DNA from: Sporosarcina sp. P32b
Lineage (GTDB): Bacteria; Bacillota; Bacilli; Bacillales_A; Planococcaceae
DNA: 64,000 nucleotides
NCBI RefSeq assembly: GCF_002743335.1
Contig: NZ_PDZB01000015.1
Span: 22,536-86,535, forward strand
Reading direction: 5' to 3'
Below are positions 7,875 through 19,253 of the stretch, one piece after another. The notes beneath the pieces are model-generated. The model was given only the letters and a program-made list of their open reading frames with translations. It had not been told where the DNA came from and ran no database searches. The translations under genes were made by a program, and so were the position numbers. Positions within the stretch are counted from its first letter, which is position 1. Each line of letters begins with the position of its first letter.

Positions 7875-8228
7875 ATGAAAATGAGCGACGTTCTATTACA
7901 ACAAATATTTAGCGAAATGAAAAGCATTAAAACTGACGTCTCTGTGATTAAGTCAGATGTTGGGACACTTAAGTCGAATGTCGATGCCCTCAATACAGAA
8001 ATGTTAGAAGTGAAAAAGAAACAACAACTGACTGATAAGCGCTTGTCTTCAATTGAAAGTAAACAGGATATTATCTACAAGCAAATTGGATCTTTATCTG
8101 AACCACAAATGAAAACCCTCTCCTTACTCAAACAACTCCAATTAGATGTAGAATTCAGCTATCAAAAGACCGCGATGAATGATTTAAAAATCAGCCGTAT
8201 TGAAACGCATTCCGTTCACAACTACTAA
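7875..8228 (+). CDS. Hypothetical coiled-coil protein
   Basis: About 117 residues with no domain I recognise. Residues 10-75 have heptad-like spacing of I, V and L (for example SIKTDVSVIKSDVGTLKSNV) typical of a long coiled coil, similar in texture to small proteins annotated as helical hypotheticals in Bacillales. No signal peptide or membrane helix. The reading frame opens earlier at 7827, but that ATG has no usable ribosome site. The ATG at 7875 is preceded by AAAGAGTGA, so I prefer it. It is divergent from the glutaredoxin operon and is followed by a bidirectional terminator. Confidence 0.6.
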   Translation: MKMSDVLLQQIFSEMKSIKTDVSVIKSDVGTLKSNVDALNTEMLEVKKKQQLTDKRLSSIESKQDIIYKQIGSLSEPQMKTLSLLKQLQLDVEFSYQKTAMNDLKISRIETHSVHNY

Positions 8229-8240
8229 GTAAGCAAATAA

Positions 8241-8276
8241 AAAACAAGCGTGTCAGAATCGACATACTTGTTTTTT
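8241..8276. terminator. Bidirectional terminator
   Basis: AAAACAAG...CTTGTTTT hairpin with an internal TGTC/GACA stem and A and T runs on the two sides. It lies between the convergent coiled-coil gene and the nitronate monooxygenase gene. Confidence 0.8.
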
Positions 8277-8305
8277 ATCGCGATACGATTCACTTTTTCT
8301 CCATA

Positions 8306-9283
8306 TTACCTGCTCGCTGTGTTCACTCTATCTCCAACTAGCTTATCCTTTGCCTCGTTGTATTGCTGCGCTAATTGTGCAACATAATCTTTTGTCGGTT
8401 GTACTTTATCGACCACACCGATTCCTTGTCCACAGCCCCAAATATCCTTCCAAGCTTTTTGACCCGCATCTCCACCAAAATTCATTTTACTTGGATCACT
8501 TTCAGGCAAGTTCTCTGGATCTAAGCCCGATGCACGGATCGATGCAGCCAGATAATTTCCGTGTATTCCGGTGAAATAATTACTATATACAATGTCATCC
8601 GAAGTTGCGTCCACGATGGCCTGTTTGTATTCTTCAACTGCTCTTGCTTCCTCAGTGGCGATGAATGGAGACCCGATATACGCAAAGTCTGCTCCCATTG
8701 CTTCAGCAGCTAATACGCTACCGCCAGTTGCTATAGAACCTCCAAGTGCTAGTGGACCATCAAACCATTCACGGATTTCTTGAACGAGTGCGAACGGACT
8801 TTTTGGACCCGCGTGCCCGCCTGCTCCTGCTGCTACGGCGATTAATCCATCCGCCCCTTTTTCAATAGCTTTCTTGGCAAACATATTATTAATGACATCA
8901 TGCAAAACAATCCCGCCGTAACTATGTGCAGCCTCGTAGACATCTTCTCTTGCACCTAGAGATGTAATAATGATAGGAACTTTATACTTCACACACAGCT
9001 CCATATCTTCTTGTAATCTTTCATTGGACCGATGAACGATTTGGTTAATCGCAAAGGGTGCAGCTGGTTTAGTAGGATTTTTTGCATTATAATCCGCTAA
9101 TTCTTCCGTAATCTCAATCAACCACTCTTCGAATTGCGCAACCGGTCTCGCATTTAATGAAGGCATAGAACCGATTACTCCTGCTTTACACTGCTCAATT
9201 ACCGTCTTAGGATTACTAATAATAAACATTGGGGAAGCAATCACCGGAAGACTCATACTTTTTTTCAATTCTACTAGATTCAT
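8306..9283 (-). CDS. Nitronate monooxygenase (2-nitropropane dioxygenase family)
   Basis: An FMN-dependent TIM-barrel oxidoreductase of about 325 residues that oxidises alkyl nitronates such as propionate-3-nitronate. Family motifs: LPVIASPMFIISNP at the N-terminus, the phosphate-binding GAGGHAGP, and ALGGSIATGGSVLAAEAMGA. The catalytic-region AYIGSPFIATEEA is also present. In-frame GTG at 9292 overlaps the ribosome site; the ATG at 9283 has AGGAG about nine bases upstream. The promoter (9398-9425) carries a 20-bp palindrome shared with the thioesterase promoter, with the MarR gene between them. A cre-like site lies at 9304-9317 in the leader. Suggested role: detoxification under MarR control. 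Confidence 0.9.
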   Translation of the reverse strand: MNLVELKKSMSLPVIASPMFIISNPKTVIEQCKAGVIGSMPSLNARPVAQFEEWLIEITEELADYNAKNPTKPAAPFAINQIVHRSNERLQEDMELCVKYKVPIIITSLGAREDVYEAAHSYGGIVLHDVINNMFAKKAIEKGADGLIAVAAGAGGHAGPKSPFALVQEIREWFDGPLALGGSIATGGSVLAAEAMGADFAYIGSPFIATEEARAVEEYKQAIVDATSDDIVYSNYFTGIHGNYLAASIRASGLDPENLPESDPSKMNFGGDAGQKAWKDIWGCGQGIGVVDKVQPTKDYVAQLAQQYNEAKDKLVGDRVNTASR

Positions 9284-9303
9284 CAATAACACTCTCCTTT
9301 TAT

Positions 9304-9317
9304 CGTAAGCGCTTTCA
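9304..9317 (-). promoter_or_regulatory. cre-like site (CcpA) in the nitronate monooxygenase leader
   Basis: Minus-strand TGAAAGCGCTTACG matches 13 of 14 positions of the cre consensus TGWAANCGNTNWCA. It lies between promoter and start codon, where CcpA would act as a roadblock. Confidence 0.5.
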
Positions 9318-9379
9318 AATTGTATTCAGTGTCTGTCAAGAACGTCCACTCTCCGCTCTTCATAACTACCAAATCTTTG

Positions 9380-9399
9380 ATACATGTATATACATGTAT
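9380..9399. promoter_or_regulatory. Perfect 20-bp palindrome, probable MarR operator
   Basis: ATACATGTATATACATGTAT is a perfect palindrome that overlaps the -10 box and start region of the nitronate monooxygenase promoter. A copy with one change lies at 10066-10085. Confidence 0.7.
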
Positions 9400-9425
9400 T
9401 TTACTTGATTTTTTTGAGTTGTCAA
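9398..9425 (-). promoter_or_regulatory. Promoter of the nitronate monooxygenase gene
   Basis: Minus-strand TTGACA (9420-9425), 16-bp spacer, TAAAAT (9398-9403). The operator palindrome starts at the -10 box. Confidence 0.6.
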
Positions 9426-9450
9426 TCAATTTATGAATGAATGTTCATTT

Positions 9451-9924
9451 TTATGTGGATGAACTTTTGAAGTTGTCTATCACATTTTGTAATGCGTCCA
9501 ACTTCTCCAGTAAACCCATATACTCTGCTTTACCGATAGAACCTTCAATTTCTTCCTGTACTCGTATCCAAATAGGCGTAGCGTCATTTAATTTTTCGTA
9601 CCCTAATTCCGTTATCGTGACTACTTTTGTTCGTGAGTCTTGCTCTGCCCTTTTGATTTGTACATATCCTGAATCATTTAAAATATTCAAGTTACGTGTT
9701 ACGGTCGTTTGATCCAACAACATTATCTCGCCCAATTTACTAATCGAAATATCGGGTGAAGTATAAATATTTCCAAGCATATAATACTGGGTGATTTTCA
9801 ATCCCGTAGGTTTCAACAGATGATTGTACAATTGCGTAAGTGAACCCGATACCGTACGCAGATTAGCACTGGCGCATACGTCAATAATATAAGCTGCTTG
9901 CTCCTGATCCAAATCTTTTTTCAT
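9451..9924 (-). CDS. MarR-family transcriptional regulator
   Basis: A 157-residue winged-helix regulator. The helix-turn-helix and wing lie at about residues 55-100: ISKLGEIMLLDQTTVTRNLNILNDSGYV followed by RAEQDSRTKVVTITELG, including the family's D-x-R wing motif. N- and C-terminal helices would form the dimer. The start is ATG 9924 with GGAAGGGG upstream; an in-frame GTG at 9933 overlaps that site. The gene lies between two copies of a 20-bp palindrome in front of the nitronate monooxygenase and thioesterase genes, so it probably represses both. The ligand is unknown. Confidence 0.88.
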   Translation of the reverse strand: MKKDLDQEQAAYIIDVCASANLRTVSGSLTQLYNHLLKPTGLKITQYYMLGNIYTSPDISISKLGEIMLLDQTTVTRNLNILNDSGYVQIKRAEQDSRTKVVTITELGYEKLNDATPIWIRVQEEIEGSIGKAEYMGLLEKLDALQNVIDNFKSSST

Positions 9925-10065
9925 GAGATGCACCCCTTCCTAAAAAATGAATATAGCCATGTTTCAGCTATCCTTGACAATTTATCCTATTCTAGATTAG
10001 TCTACATGTAGCATATTAACTTTTGCGTTGGTTTCTCGATAGACTGAGTAGTATGCTCCAACTGT

Positions 10066-10085
10066 ATGTATGTATATACATGTAT
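10066..10085. promoter_or_regulatory. Second copy of the MarR-type palindrome
   Basis: ATGTATGTATATACATGTAT differs by one base from the perfect palindrome at 9380-9399 and lies just upstream of the thioesterase gene. Two such sites flanking a MarR gene support one regulon. Confidence 0.65.
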
Positions 10086-10118
10086 TGGTAGTATATCATG
10101 GAAATGGGGGTAAAGAGG

Positions 10119-10544
10119 ATGATGAAAGAACTTAATTTATTGGACGGTATTGATTTGGAACAGACGCTGATTGGTGCATTGGGAATTAGCTTTAAAGAAC
10201 TAGATCCCGACAAAGTCGTCTGTGAAATGCCAGTTGGACCGAAAACTGTTCAGCCTATGGGATTACTACATGGTGGCGCTTCAGTAGCACTCGCTGAAAC
10301 AGCTGCTAGTATTGCCGCTGCCTTAAACGTAAATCCCGAAACACATTATCCCGTTGGCCTCGAAATTAATGCGAATCATATACGAGGTAAACAGGATGGT
10401 GTGGTGACTGCTACTGCCATCCCTTTTCACAAAGGGCGTACATCGATGGTATGGGATATTCAAATCACGGATGAAGAAGAAAAATTAATTAGTGTTTCTA
10501 GATGCACGATTGCAATTGTTGAGAAGAGAAAAGATAGACTATAA
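10119..10544 (+). CDS. Hotdog-fold thioesterase (PaaI/YbgC-like)
   Basis: A 141-residue hotdog-fold thioesterase. The motif HGGASVALAETAAS, with the Glu of the ETAAS segment on the long hotdog helix, is typical of 4-hydroxybenzoyl-CoA or PaaI-type thioesterases. It is followed by NHIRGKQDGVVTATAIPFHKGRTSMVWDI. It should hydrolyse small acyl- or aryl-CoA esters; the substrate is not clear. The frame opens at 10098, but GGGGG about eight bases upstream supports the ATG at 10119. The upstream palindrome at 10066-10085 links it to the MarR gene and the nitronate monooxygenase. Confidence 0.87.
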   Translation: MMKELNLLDGIDLEQTLIGALGISFKELDPDKVVCEMPVGPKTVQPMGLLHGGASVALAETAASIAAALNVNPETHYPVGLEINANHIRGKQDGVVTATAIPFHKGRTSMVWDIQITDEEEKLISVSRCTIAIVEKRKDRL

Positions 10545-10555
10545 AAAATGTCTAC

Positions 10556-10595
10556 AAAAAAACCTGCCGCATCATGTAGATGCGTGCAGGTTTTT
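10556..10595. terminator. Bidirectional terminator between thioesterase gene and sufB
   Basis: AAAAACCTGC...GCAGGTTTTT hairpin with an inner GCAT/ATGC stem; A-run and T-run on either side serve both convergent genes. Confidence 0.85.
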
Positions 10596-10601
10596 GTTGT
10601 T

Positions 10602-11999
10602 TTATCCGATGGAACCTTCCATCTCGAACTTGATCAAACGGTTCATCTCTACCGCATACTCCATCGGTAGTTCTTTCGTGAATGGCTCGATGAAGCCCAT
10701 AACGATCATTTCTGTTGCTTCCAATTCAGGAATACCACGGCTCATCAAATAGAAGAGCTGTTCTTCAGAAACTTTTGATACTTTTGCTTCGTGTTCCAAT
10801 GAAATATTGTTGTTCAAAATTTCATTGTATGGAATCGTATCTGAAGTAGATAGCTTATCCATGATCAACGTATCACACTCAATGTTGGCACGAGCTCCGT
10901 CCGCATTACGTCCGAAGTGGACAATTCCGCGATACGTTACTTTTCCGCCGTGTTGAGAGATTGATTTTGAAACAATAGTAGAAGACGTGTTAGGTGCCAA
11001 GTGCATCATTTTCGCGCCGGCATCCTGGTGCTGTCCTTTACCTGCTAATGCGATGGATAGAGTCAGACCACGTGAGCCTTCACCTTTTAGGATGACTGCT
11101 GGGTACTTCATCGTCAATTTAGAACCAATGTTACCATCAATCCATTCCATTGTCGCATTCTCTTCACAGATTGCACGCTTCGTTACCAAGTTGTAGACGT
11201 TGTTCGCCCAGTTTTGGATTGTCGTGTAACGGCAATATGCATCTTTTTTGATAATGATTTCAACAACCGCACTGTGTAGTGAGTTCGTTGTATAAACAGG
11301 CGCTGTACAACCTTCTACGTAGTGAACGCTTGCGCCTTCGTCTACGATGATCATTGTACGCTCGAACTGTCCCATGTTTTCCGAGTTAATACGGAAATAG
11401 GCTTGTAGCGGTGTTTCTACTTTTACGCCAGGTGGTACATAGATAAATGATCCACCAGACCATACAGCAGAGTTTAACGCTGAGAATTTATTATCTGAGT
11501 TAGGAATTACCGTACCCCAATACTTTTTGAACAACTCTTCGTTTTCACGAAGTGCAGAATCTGTGTCTTTAAAGACAATTCCTAGATCCGTTAGTTCTTC
11601 TTTCATATTGTGGTAAACCACTTCCGATTCATACTGTGCAGATACACCTGCCAAGTATTTTTGTTCTGCTTCAGGAATACCTAGTTTATCAAACGTACGC
11701 TTGATTTCTTCAGGTACTTCATCCCAAGAAGTTTCTGCACCTTCAGATGGTTTTACGTAGTACGTGATTTCATCAAATTTCAATGAATTCAAGTCTCCGC
11801 CCCATTGTGGCATTGGCTTACTGTAGAAGATCTCAAGAGATTTCAGACGGTAATCCAACATCCATTGTGGTTCATTTTTCATTCCAGAAATTTCTTCTAC
11901 GATTTCGCGTGTCAGTCCACGTTCTGAACGGAACACCGAAACGTCCTTATCACTGAAACCATATTTGTAATCGCCGATTTCCGGCATCTGTTTTGCCAT
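10602..11999 (-). CDS. sufB: Fe-S cluster assembly protein SufB
   Basis: Scaffold subunit of the SufBCD complex, 465 residues, the usual length. Recognisable segments include [19 protein letters not shown] at the N-terminus, [20 protein letters not shown], the HYVEGCTAP region and the C-terminal [20 protein letters not shown]. The beta-helix core carries the conserved Cys and Glu residues used for cluster building. It is the last gene of sufCDSUB; GGAGG precedes the ATG at 11999, 42 nt after the sufU stop. In Bacillales this operon is the main and essential Fe-S assembly system. Confidence 0.97.
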   Translation of the reverse strand: MAKQMPEIGDYKYGFSDKDVSVFRSERGLTREIVEEISGMKNEPQWMLDYRLKSLEIFYSKPMPQWGGDLNSLKFDEITYYVKPSEGAETSWDEVPEEIKRTFDKLGIPEAEQKYLAGVSAQYESEVVYHNMKEELTDLGIVFKDTDSALRENEELFKKYWGTVIPNSDNKFSALNSAVWSGGSFIYVPPGVKVETPLQAYFRINSENMGQFERTMIIVDEGASVHYVEGCTAPVYTTNSLHSAVVEIIIKKDAYCRYTTIQNWANNVYNLVTKRAICEENATMEWIDGNIGSKLTMKYPAVILKGEGSRGLTLSIALAGKGQHQDAGAKMMHLAPNTSSTIVSKSISQHGGKVTYRGIVHFGRNADGARANIECDTLIMDKLSTSDTIPYNEILNNNISLEHEAKVSKVSEEQLFYLMSRGIPELEATEMIVMGFIEPFTKELPMEYAVEMNRLIKFEMEGSIG

Positions 12000-12041
12000 T
12001 ACTATTCCTCCGTCCCATAATTGCTCGTACTATGGCCAAGG

Positions 12042-15005
<2,964 letters not shown>

Positions 15006-15023
15006 TTTGAGTCGTCCCCTTTC

Positions 15024-15803
15024 TTATGCTTCTTGTCCAACAGTTTCGTCTTCAATACCTAGTTCATTTTTAATCCAGTCATATCCTTCAACTTCTAGTT
15101 TCTTAGCTAATTCAGAACCACCCGTTTTAACAATCTTACCTTGCATGATGATATGCACTTTATCCGGCTCGATGTAATCTAACAAACGTTGGTAGTGAGT
15201 GATAATTAAGCAACCGAAGCCTTCTCCACGCATTTGGTTGATTCCGTTAGAAACAATTTTCAATGCGTCGATATCTAGACCAGAGTCAATCTCGTCAAGT
15301 ACTGCGAACTTCGGCTTTAACATCATTAGCTGGAGAATTTCATTACGCTTTTTCTCTCCACCTGAGAAACCTTCGTTCAAATAACGAGTTGCCATATCTT
15401 CTTCCATTTCAAGAACTTCCATCTTGCTATCCATTTCACGAATAAATTTCATCAAAGAAATTTCATCGCCTTCTTCACGACGTGCGTTCACTCCAGAACG
15501 GAGGAAATCTGCGTTCGTTACGCCAGTGATTTCGCTTGGATATTGCATTGCTAGGAATAGACCAGCTTTCGCACGCTCATCTACTGCCATTGCTAGTACG
15601 TCTTCTCCATCGATTGTGATCGATCCAGAAGTCACTTCATATTTCGGGTGGCCCATGATTGCTGCTGCAAGCGTAGATTTCCCCGTACCATTGGGACCCA
15701 TGATTGCATGGATCTCATTTGTATTTATTGTTAAGGTAATACCCTTTAAGATTTCTTTGTCCTCAATTTGGACATGAAGATCTTTAATTTCCAAAATTGC
15801 CAT
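15024..15803 (-). CDS. sufC: Fe-S assembly ATPase SufC
   Basis: A 259-residue ABC-type ATPase that drives SufBCD. Walker A is GPNGTGKST, the signature is FSGGEKKRNEI and Walker B is KFAVLDEIDSGLD, all in the SufC-specific form. A longer in-frame ORF up to 15911 exists, but it runs through the promoter. The ATG at 15801-15803 with GGAGG upstream and the MAILEIKDLHVQIEDKEIL start fit the family. First gene of the operon, with its promoter at 15868-15896. Confidence 0.97.
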   Translation of the reverse strand: MAILEIKDLHVQIEDKEILKGITLTINTNEIHAIMGPNGTGKSTLAAAIMGHPKYEVTSGSITIDGEDVLAMAVDERAKAGLFLAMQYPSEITGVTNADFLRSGVNARREEGDEISLMKFIREMDSKMEVLEMEEDMATRYLNEGFSGGEKKRNEILQLMMLKPKFAVLDEIDSGLDIDALKIVSNGINQMRGEGFGCLIITHYQRLLDYIEPDKVHIIMQGKIVKTGGSELAKKLEVEGYDWIKNELGIEDETVGQEA

Positions 15804-15867
15804 TCCAATACCTCCAGTATAATCGCGTTGAATGGTTATGATCCATTCTCTATTTAGTATCATTCTA

Positions 15868-15896
15868 ATCTTAACCCATATTCGGGTTGGTTGCAA
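15868..15896 (-). promoter_or_regulatory. Promoter of the suf operon
   Basis: Minus-strand TTGCAA (15891-15896), 17-bp spacer, TAAGAT (15868-15873), about 65 bp upstream of the sufC ATG. No obvious operator palindrome in the spacer. Confidence 0.6.
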
Positions 15897-16034
15897 ATCT
15901 TTAAGAATCATTACACATATTGATTAATTTCGTCGCCACTACGCAGATGAGTATATTTTTCATGACTATTATTTTTCATTTGACAACTAGTGAATGAGAA
16001 TCAATTAAACCTTAGTACATAAGAATTAGACGGC

Positions 16035-16058
16035 AAAAAAGCCGGTTAAGTAACCGAC
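16035..16058 (-). terminator. Terminator of the symporter gene
   Basis: Minus-strand GTCGGTTA...TAACCGGC followed by six T, 13 nt past the stop of the dicarboxylate symporter gene. Confidence 0.7.
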
Positions 16059-16070
16059 TTCTCTACTACT

Positions 16071-17252
16071 TTATACTTTTTTTGTGAAACGGTCGACGAT
16101 CATCGCAAGCGCACCGTCACCTGTTACGTTTGTTGCTGTTCCGAAACTATCCTGCGCCAAATACAGCGCGATCATCAATGCTACCATGCTCTCATTGAAG
16201 CCTAGCATGCTCGTAAGAAGTCCAGTCGCCGCAACTACTGCGCCACCTGGTACGCCAGGTGCCGCGATCATTGCAACACCGAGCATGAAAATGAATTGCA
16301 GATAAGCTCCAAAACTAATGTCGATTCCATTCATCATCATGACTCCTACGGAACAAGAAACGATCGTAATCGTACTACCTGATAAGTGAATCGTTGCGAA
16401 TAATGGTATCGCAAAGTTTGTAACCCGTTCAGAAGCACCAGTCTTTTTCGCTTGCCGAAGCGTAACAGGAATCGTAGCAGCTGAAGATTGCGTACCGATT
16501 GCTGTTAAATAAGCAGGAAGCATCGTTTTCATTAAGACAAACGGATTCTTCTTGTTCAATGTGCCTGCTACCGTGTACTGGAATGTCAGCATGATTAAAT
16601 GAAGTACGATAATCATAATGAAAACAAATACAAAGACAGAAAGCACATTCGCTACTTCCCCTGTATACGTCATATTCAGGAAAATCCCGAATATATGGAA
16701 TGGTAATAGTGGAATGATCACGACAGAAATAACTTTATCAATAATTAAGTTAAACTCTTCGAAAAATGACAGCATCGTCTTGCCTTTAATCGCTGCCATA
16801 CCAATTCCAAGTAAGAATGCCATCAGTAGCGCAGTCATAATACCCATCATCGGATCCATTTCCATTTTGAAAAATGCTTCTCCTGCTGTACGTGCACCTT
16901 CAGCAATCTCTGTATTAGTAGATTCACGAATAAAATTCGGCAAGATAGTGGTTGCCGCAAAATACGCGAGCAATCCTGCAATAACCGTGGAACCATACGC
17001 AAAAGCAGCAGACATTCCAAGTAATTTCCCTGAACCTGCCCCAAGCTTTGCAATACTTGGTGCGATAAACGCGATGATAATCAGTGGCACGACAAAGTTC
17101 AAGAATCCACCGAATAACATATTAAAAGTAGCTGCTAAACGGACGAACCAATGCGCAACCCCTTCATGGAGCATCGGCAATAACAAACCAAGCCCGATCG
17201 CTAGCCCAATAGCGATCAGAATTCGCCAAATGAGCCCTAATTTAAACTTCAC
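16071..17252 (-). CDS. Dicarboxylate/amino acid:cation symporter (DAACS family)
   Basis: A 393-residue sodium or proton symporter of the glutamate/C4-dicarboxylate (GltP/SstT/DctA) family. It has about eight hydrophobic segments and the re-entrant loop motifs AIGTQSSAATIPVT (serine-rich HP1) and GVPGGAVVAATGLL (HP2). The conserved TM7 (FATIHLSGSTITI) and TM8 (ALYLAQDSFGTATNVTGDGA) segments follow. The serine-rich loop and overall length are closest to bacterial SstT/YhcL-type proteins; candidate substrates are glutamate, aspartate, serine or dicarboxylates. GTG start at 17252 with GAGGAGG upstream. Monocistronic, with its own terminator. Confidence 0.88.
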   Translation of the reverse strand: MKFKLGLIWRILIAIGLAIGLGLLLPMLHEGVAHWFVRLAATFNMLFGGFLNFVVPLIIIAFIAPSIAKLGAGSGKLLGMSAAFAYGSTVIAGLLAYFAATTILPNFIRESTNTEIAEGARTAGEAFFKMEMDPMMGIMTALLMAFLLGIGMAAIKGKTMLSFFEEFNLIIDKVISVVIIPLLPFHIFGIFLNMTYTGEVANVLSVFVFVFIMIIVLHLIMLTFQYTVAGTLNKKNPFVLMKTMLPAYLTAIGTQSSAATIPVTLRQAKKTGASERVTNFAIPLFATIHLSGSTITIVSCSVGVMMMNGIDISFGAYLQFIFMLGVAMIAAPGVPGGAVVAATGLLTSMLGFNESMVALMIALYLAQDSFGTATNVTGDGALAMIVDRFTKKV

Positions 17253-17413
17253 AATACGTCCTCCTCAAATACACATATGTATTACCCAAACAAAATTAAC
17301 TTTATCACAAGTCGATAGAATAAAGAAGATTTTGTTTGGTTTTTATTGATATTTTTCTTGATGGGTTTGAGGTGGAGTGGTTTTGATGTTGGGTAGGGCG
17401 AATTGTTTGCGGT

Positions 17414-17581
17414 ATTGAGCGGTTGGCGCGCTAGATTGAGCGGATAGCTTGGCACATTGATCGCTTCACGCACCTGATAGAGCGGACAAACATCGCCATT
17501 GAGCGTTTACGTGCTACATAGAGCGAATAACCCAACACATTGAGCGCTTCACGCACTTCATAGAGTAGTTAGCCCTAAATT
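17414..17581. repeat. Array of eight 21-bp GAGCG repeats
   Basis: Units start at 17414, 17435, 17456, 17477, 17498, 17518, 17539 and 17560, so the period is 21 bp with one 20-bp step. Each opens ATTGAGCG or ATAGAGCG (ATTGATCG once; the last is degenerate), followed by a variable half. A second array of the same family is at 29394-29640. The region lies between the symporter and metQ and holds no convincing gene. Confidence 0.75.
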
Positions 17582-17620
17582 TTGTGCAACTAATCCAAAA
17601 CACCCACCACTCATACAAAT

Positions 17621-17652
17621 AAAAAAAGCCGGCAGCTGCAATAGCTACCGGC
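17621..17652 (-). terminator. Terminator of the metNIQ operon
   Basis: Minus-strand GCCGGTAGCT...AGCTGCCGGC hairpin followed by seven T, 11 bp after the metQ stop codon. Confidence 0.9.
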
Positions 17653-17662
17653 CCTCACATGA

Positions 17663-18520
17663 TTATTTTACTGGAACAACCGATCCAGACCATTCATTCA
17701 AAATGAAATCTTGAATTTGCTCTGAAGTTAATACTTCTACCAACGCTTTGATAGCATCGCTGTCTTCGTTACCGCTCTTCACAGCAATTACGTTAACATA
17801 TGGTGATTCTTTATCTTCCAATGCGATCGAATCTTCCATTGGATTCAAGCCTGCATCGATAGCGTAGTTGGAGTTGATCAACAGTGCATCGCCTTCATCA
17901 TTATTATATAGCTGAGGCATTAATGCCGCTTCGTAGTTTGCATCAAACTCCAAGTTCTTTGGATTTTCTACGATGTCGCCTACTTCAGCTTTCACTTTTT
18001 CTACGTCGTCAGCTAGCTTGATCAATCCTTTTTCTTCAAGCATTGCTAGTACACGGCCGTGGTCAGCAACAGAGTTACTGATTAAGATCGTCGCACCGTC
18101 AGGAAGTTCTTCTAGTGAATCATATTTCTTAGAATACACACCGATTGGTTCGATGTGGATGGCGCCTGCATTGACGAAATCATAGCCAAAATCAGCAATT
18201 TGGCTATCTAGATACGGAATGTGTTGGAAGTAGTTCGCGTCAATTGTACCTTCTTCTAGATCTTTATTTGGCAATACATAGTCTGTGTAACTTTCAATTG
18301 TTAAGTCATAGCCTTTTGCAGCTAATAGTGGCTTAGCTTCCTCCAAGATTACTGCGTGCGGTGTGTTAGACGCACCGACTATCAGCGACGTTTTCTCGCC
18401 TTTTTCCGCATCATCTACATCTGGTGCTCCATTATCTTTACTACCCTCGTCTTTTGTTCCGCAAGCTGCCAGTGCAAGCACTAATACAGCTGCGAATAGA
18501 CCGAATAAAAACTTCTTCAT
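17663..18520 (-). CDS. metQ: Methionine ABC transporter substrate-binding lipoprotein MetQ
   Basis: A 285-residue NlpA/MetQ lipoprotein. The signal peptide ends in the lipobox LAAC with the lipidated Cys at residue 20, followed by an acidic linker. The binding domain has VGASNTPHAVILEEAKPLLAAKGY and YFQHIPYLDSQ, both typical of MetQ. ATG 18520 is preferred over GTG 18526, two codons upstream; both share the GGGAG site. Last gene of metNIQ, 59 nt after metI, and under the SAM riboswitch, which supports methionine as ligand. Confidence 0.95.
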   Translation of the reverse strand: MKKFLFGLFAAVLVLALAACGTKDEGSKDNGAPDVDDAEKGEKTSLIVGASNTPHAVILEEAKPLLAAKGYDLTIESYTDYVLPNKDLEEGTIDANYFQHIPYLDSQIADFGYDFVNAGAIHIEPIGVYSKKYDSLEELPDGATILISNSVADHGRVLAMLEEKGLIKLADDVEKVKAEVGDIVENPKNLEFDANYEAALMPQLYNNDEGDALLINSNYAIDAGLNPMEDSIALEDKESPYVNVIAVKSGNEDSDAIKALVEVLTSEQIQDFILNEWSGSVVPVK

Positions 18521-18584
18521 GTCCACATTTCTCCCTCTCCATTATGGAATGTTTTATGGTTAACAGGTTTCCCTGAAAATCCTA

Positions 18585-19253
18585 TTATCGCTTGTCCAAA
18601 CGTTTTACAATGAAATCACCAATAAACTGAATGATAAACACGATAACTAACACTAAAATCGTCGCCATCATCGTGACATCTCCACGGTTACGCTGGAACC
18701 CTTCGAGATACGCTAGCGTACCGAGTCCTCCAGCACCGATTACTCCTGCCATCGCTGTGTAGCCAACAAGCGCAATCGACGTCACCGTAATCCCTGACAC
18801 GAGTGCAGGCATGGATTCTGGCAACAAGACTTTGAAAATGATCGTAGACGTTTTGGCACCCATCGAACGTGCCGCTTCGATAACCCCTTTATCGATTTCC
18901 TGCAATGCAATTAATACCATGCGTCCGTAAAACGGAGCTGCACCAATAATTAACGCAGGCAATGCGGCATTCGGTCCACGCATACTTCCTATTAATAAAT
19001 TAGTCAGCGGCAACAATAAAATGATCAAAATGATAAACGGAATCGATCGGAATATATTTACAAATGCGCCTGTAAAGACATTCGTGATTTTATTCGCCCA
19101 TAACTGTCCAGGATTTGTTAAAAACAATAACAGTCCGAGTCCAATACCAAAAATAAACGTGAAGACTGTTGAGTAGGCAGACATATAAAGCGTCTCGCCC
19201 GTTGCTTGCCACATTTTATCCCAGTTAACGTTCGGGAACCATTGCTCAATCAT
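18585..19253 (-). CDS. metI: Methionine ABC transporter permease MetI (MetP)
   Basis: A 222-residue permease with five predicted membrane helices and the EAA loop IEAARSMGAKTSTIIFKVLLPE, which binds the ATPase. Length and sequence fit the D-methionine permease family (MetI in proteobacteria, MetP in Bacillus subtilis). Its start overlaps the end of metN by eight bases. Confidence 0.95.
   Translation of the reverse strand: MIEQWFPNVNWDKMWQATGETLYMSAYSTVFTFIFGIGLGLLLFLTNPGQLWANKITNVFTGAFVNIFRSIPFIILIILLLPLTNLLIGSMRGPNAALPALIIGAAPFYGRMVLIALQEIDKGVIEAARSMGAKTSTIIFKVLLPESMPALVSGITVTSIALVGYTAMAGVIGAGGLGTLAYLEGFQRNRGDVTMMATILVLVIVFIIQFIGDFIVKRLDKR

Noticed and set aside
15804..15911. 36-codon N-terminal extension of sufC
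   Set aside because: It runs through the -10 and -35 boxes of the suf promoter and lacks a ribosome site; SufC proteins start at the MAILEIKDL position.
17414..17581. Possible CRISPR array
   Set aside because: The period is only 21 bp, the conserved part is about 8 bp and the rest varies gradually; no cas genes in the window.
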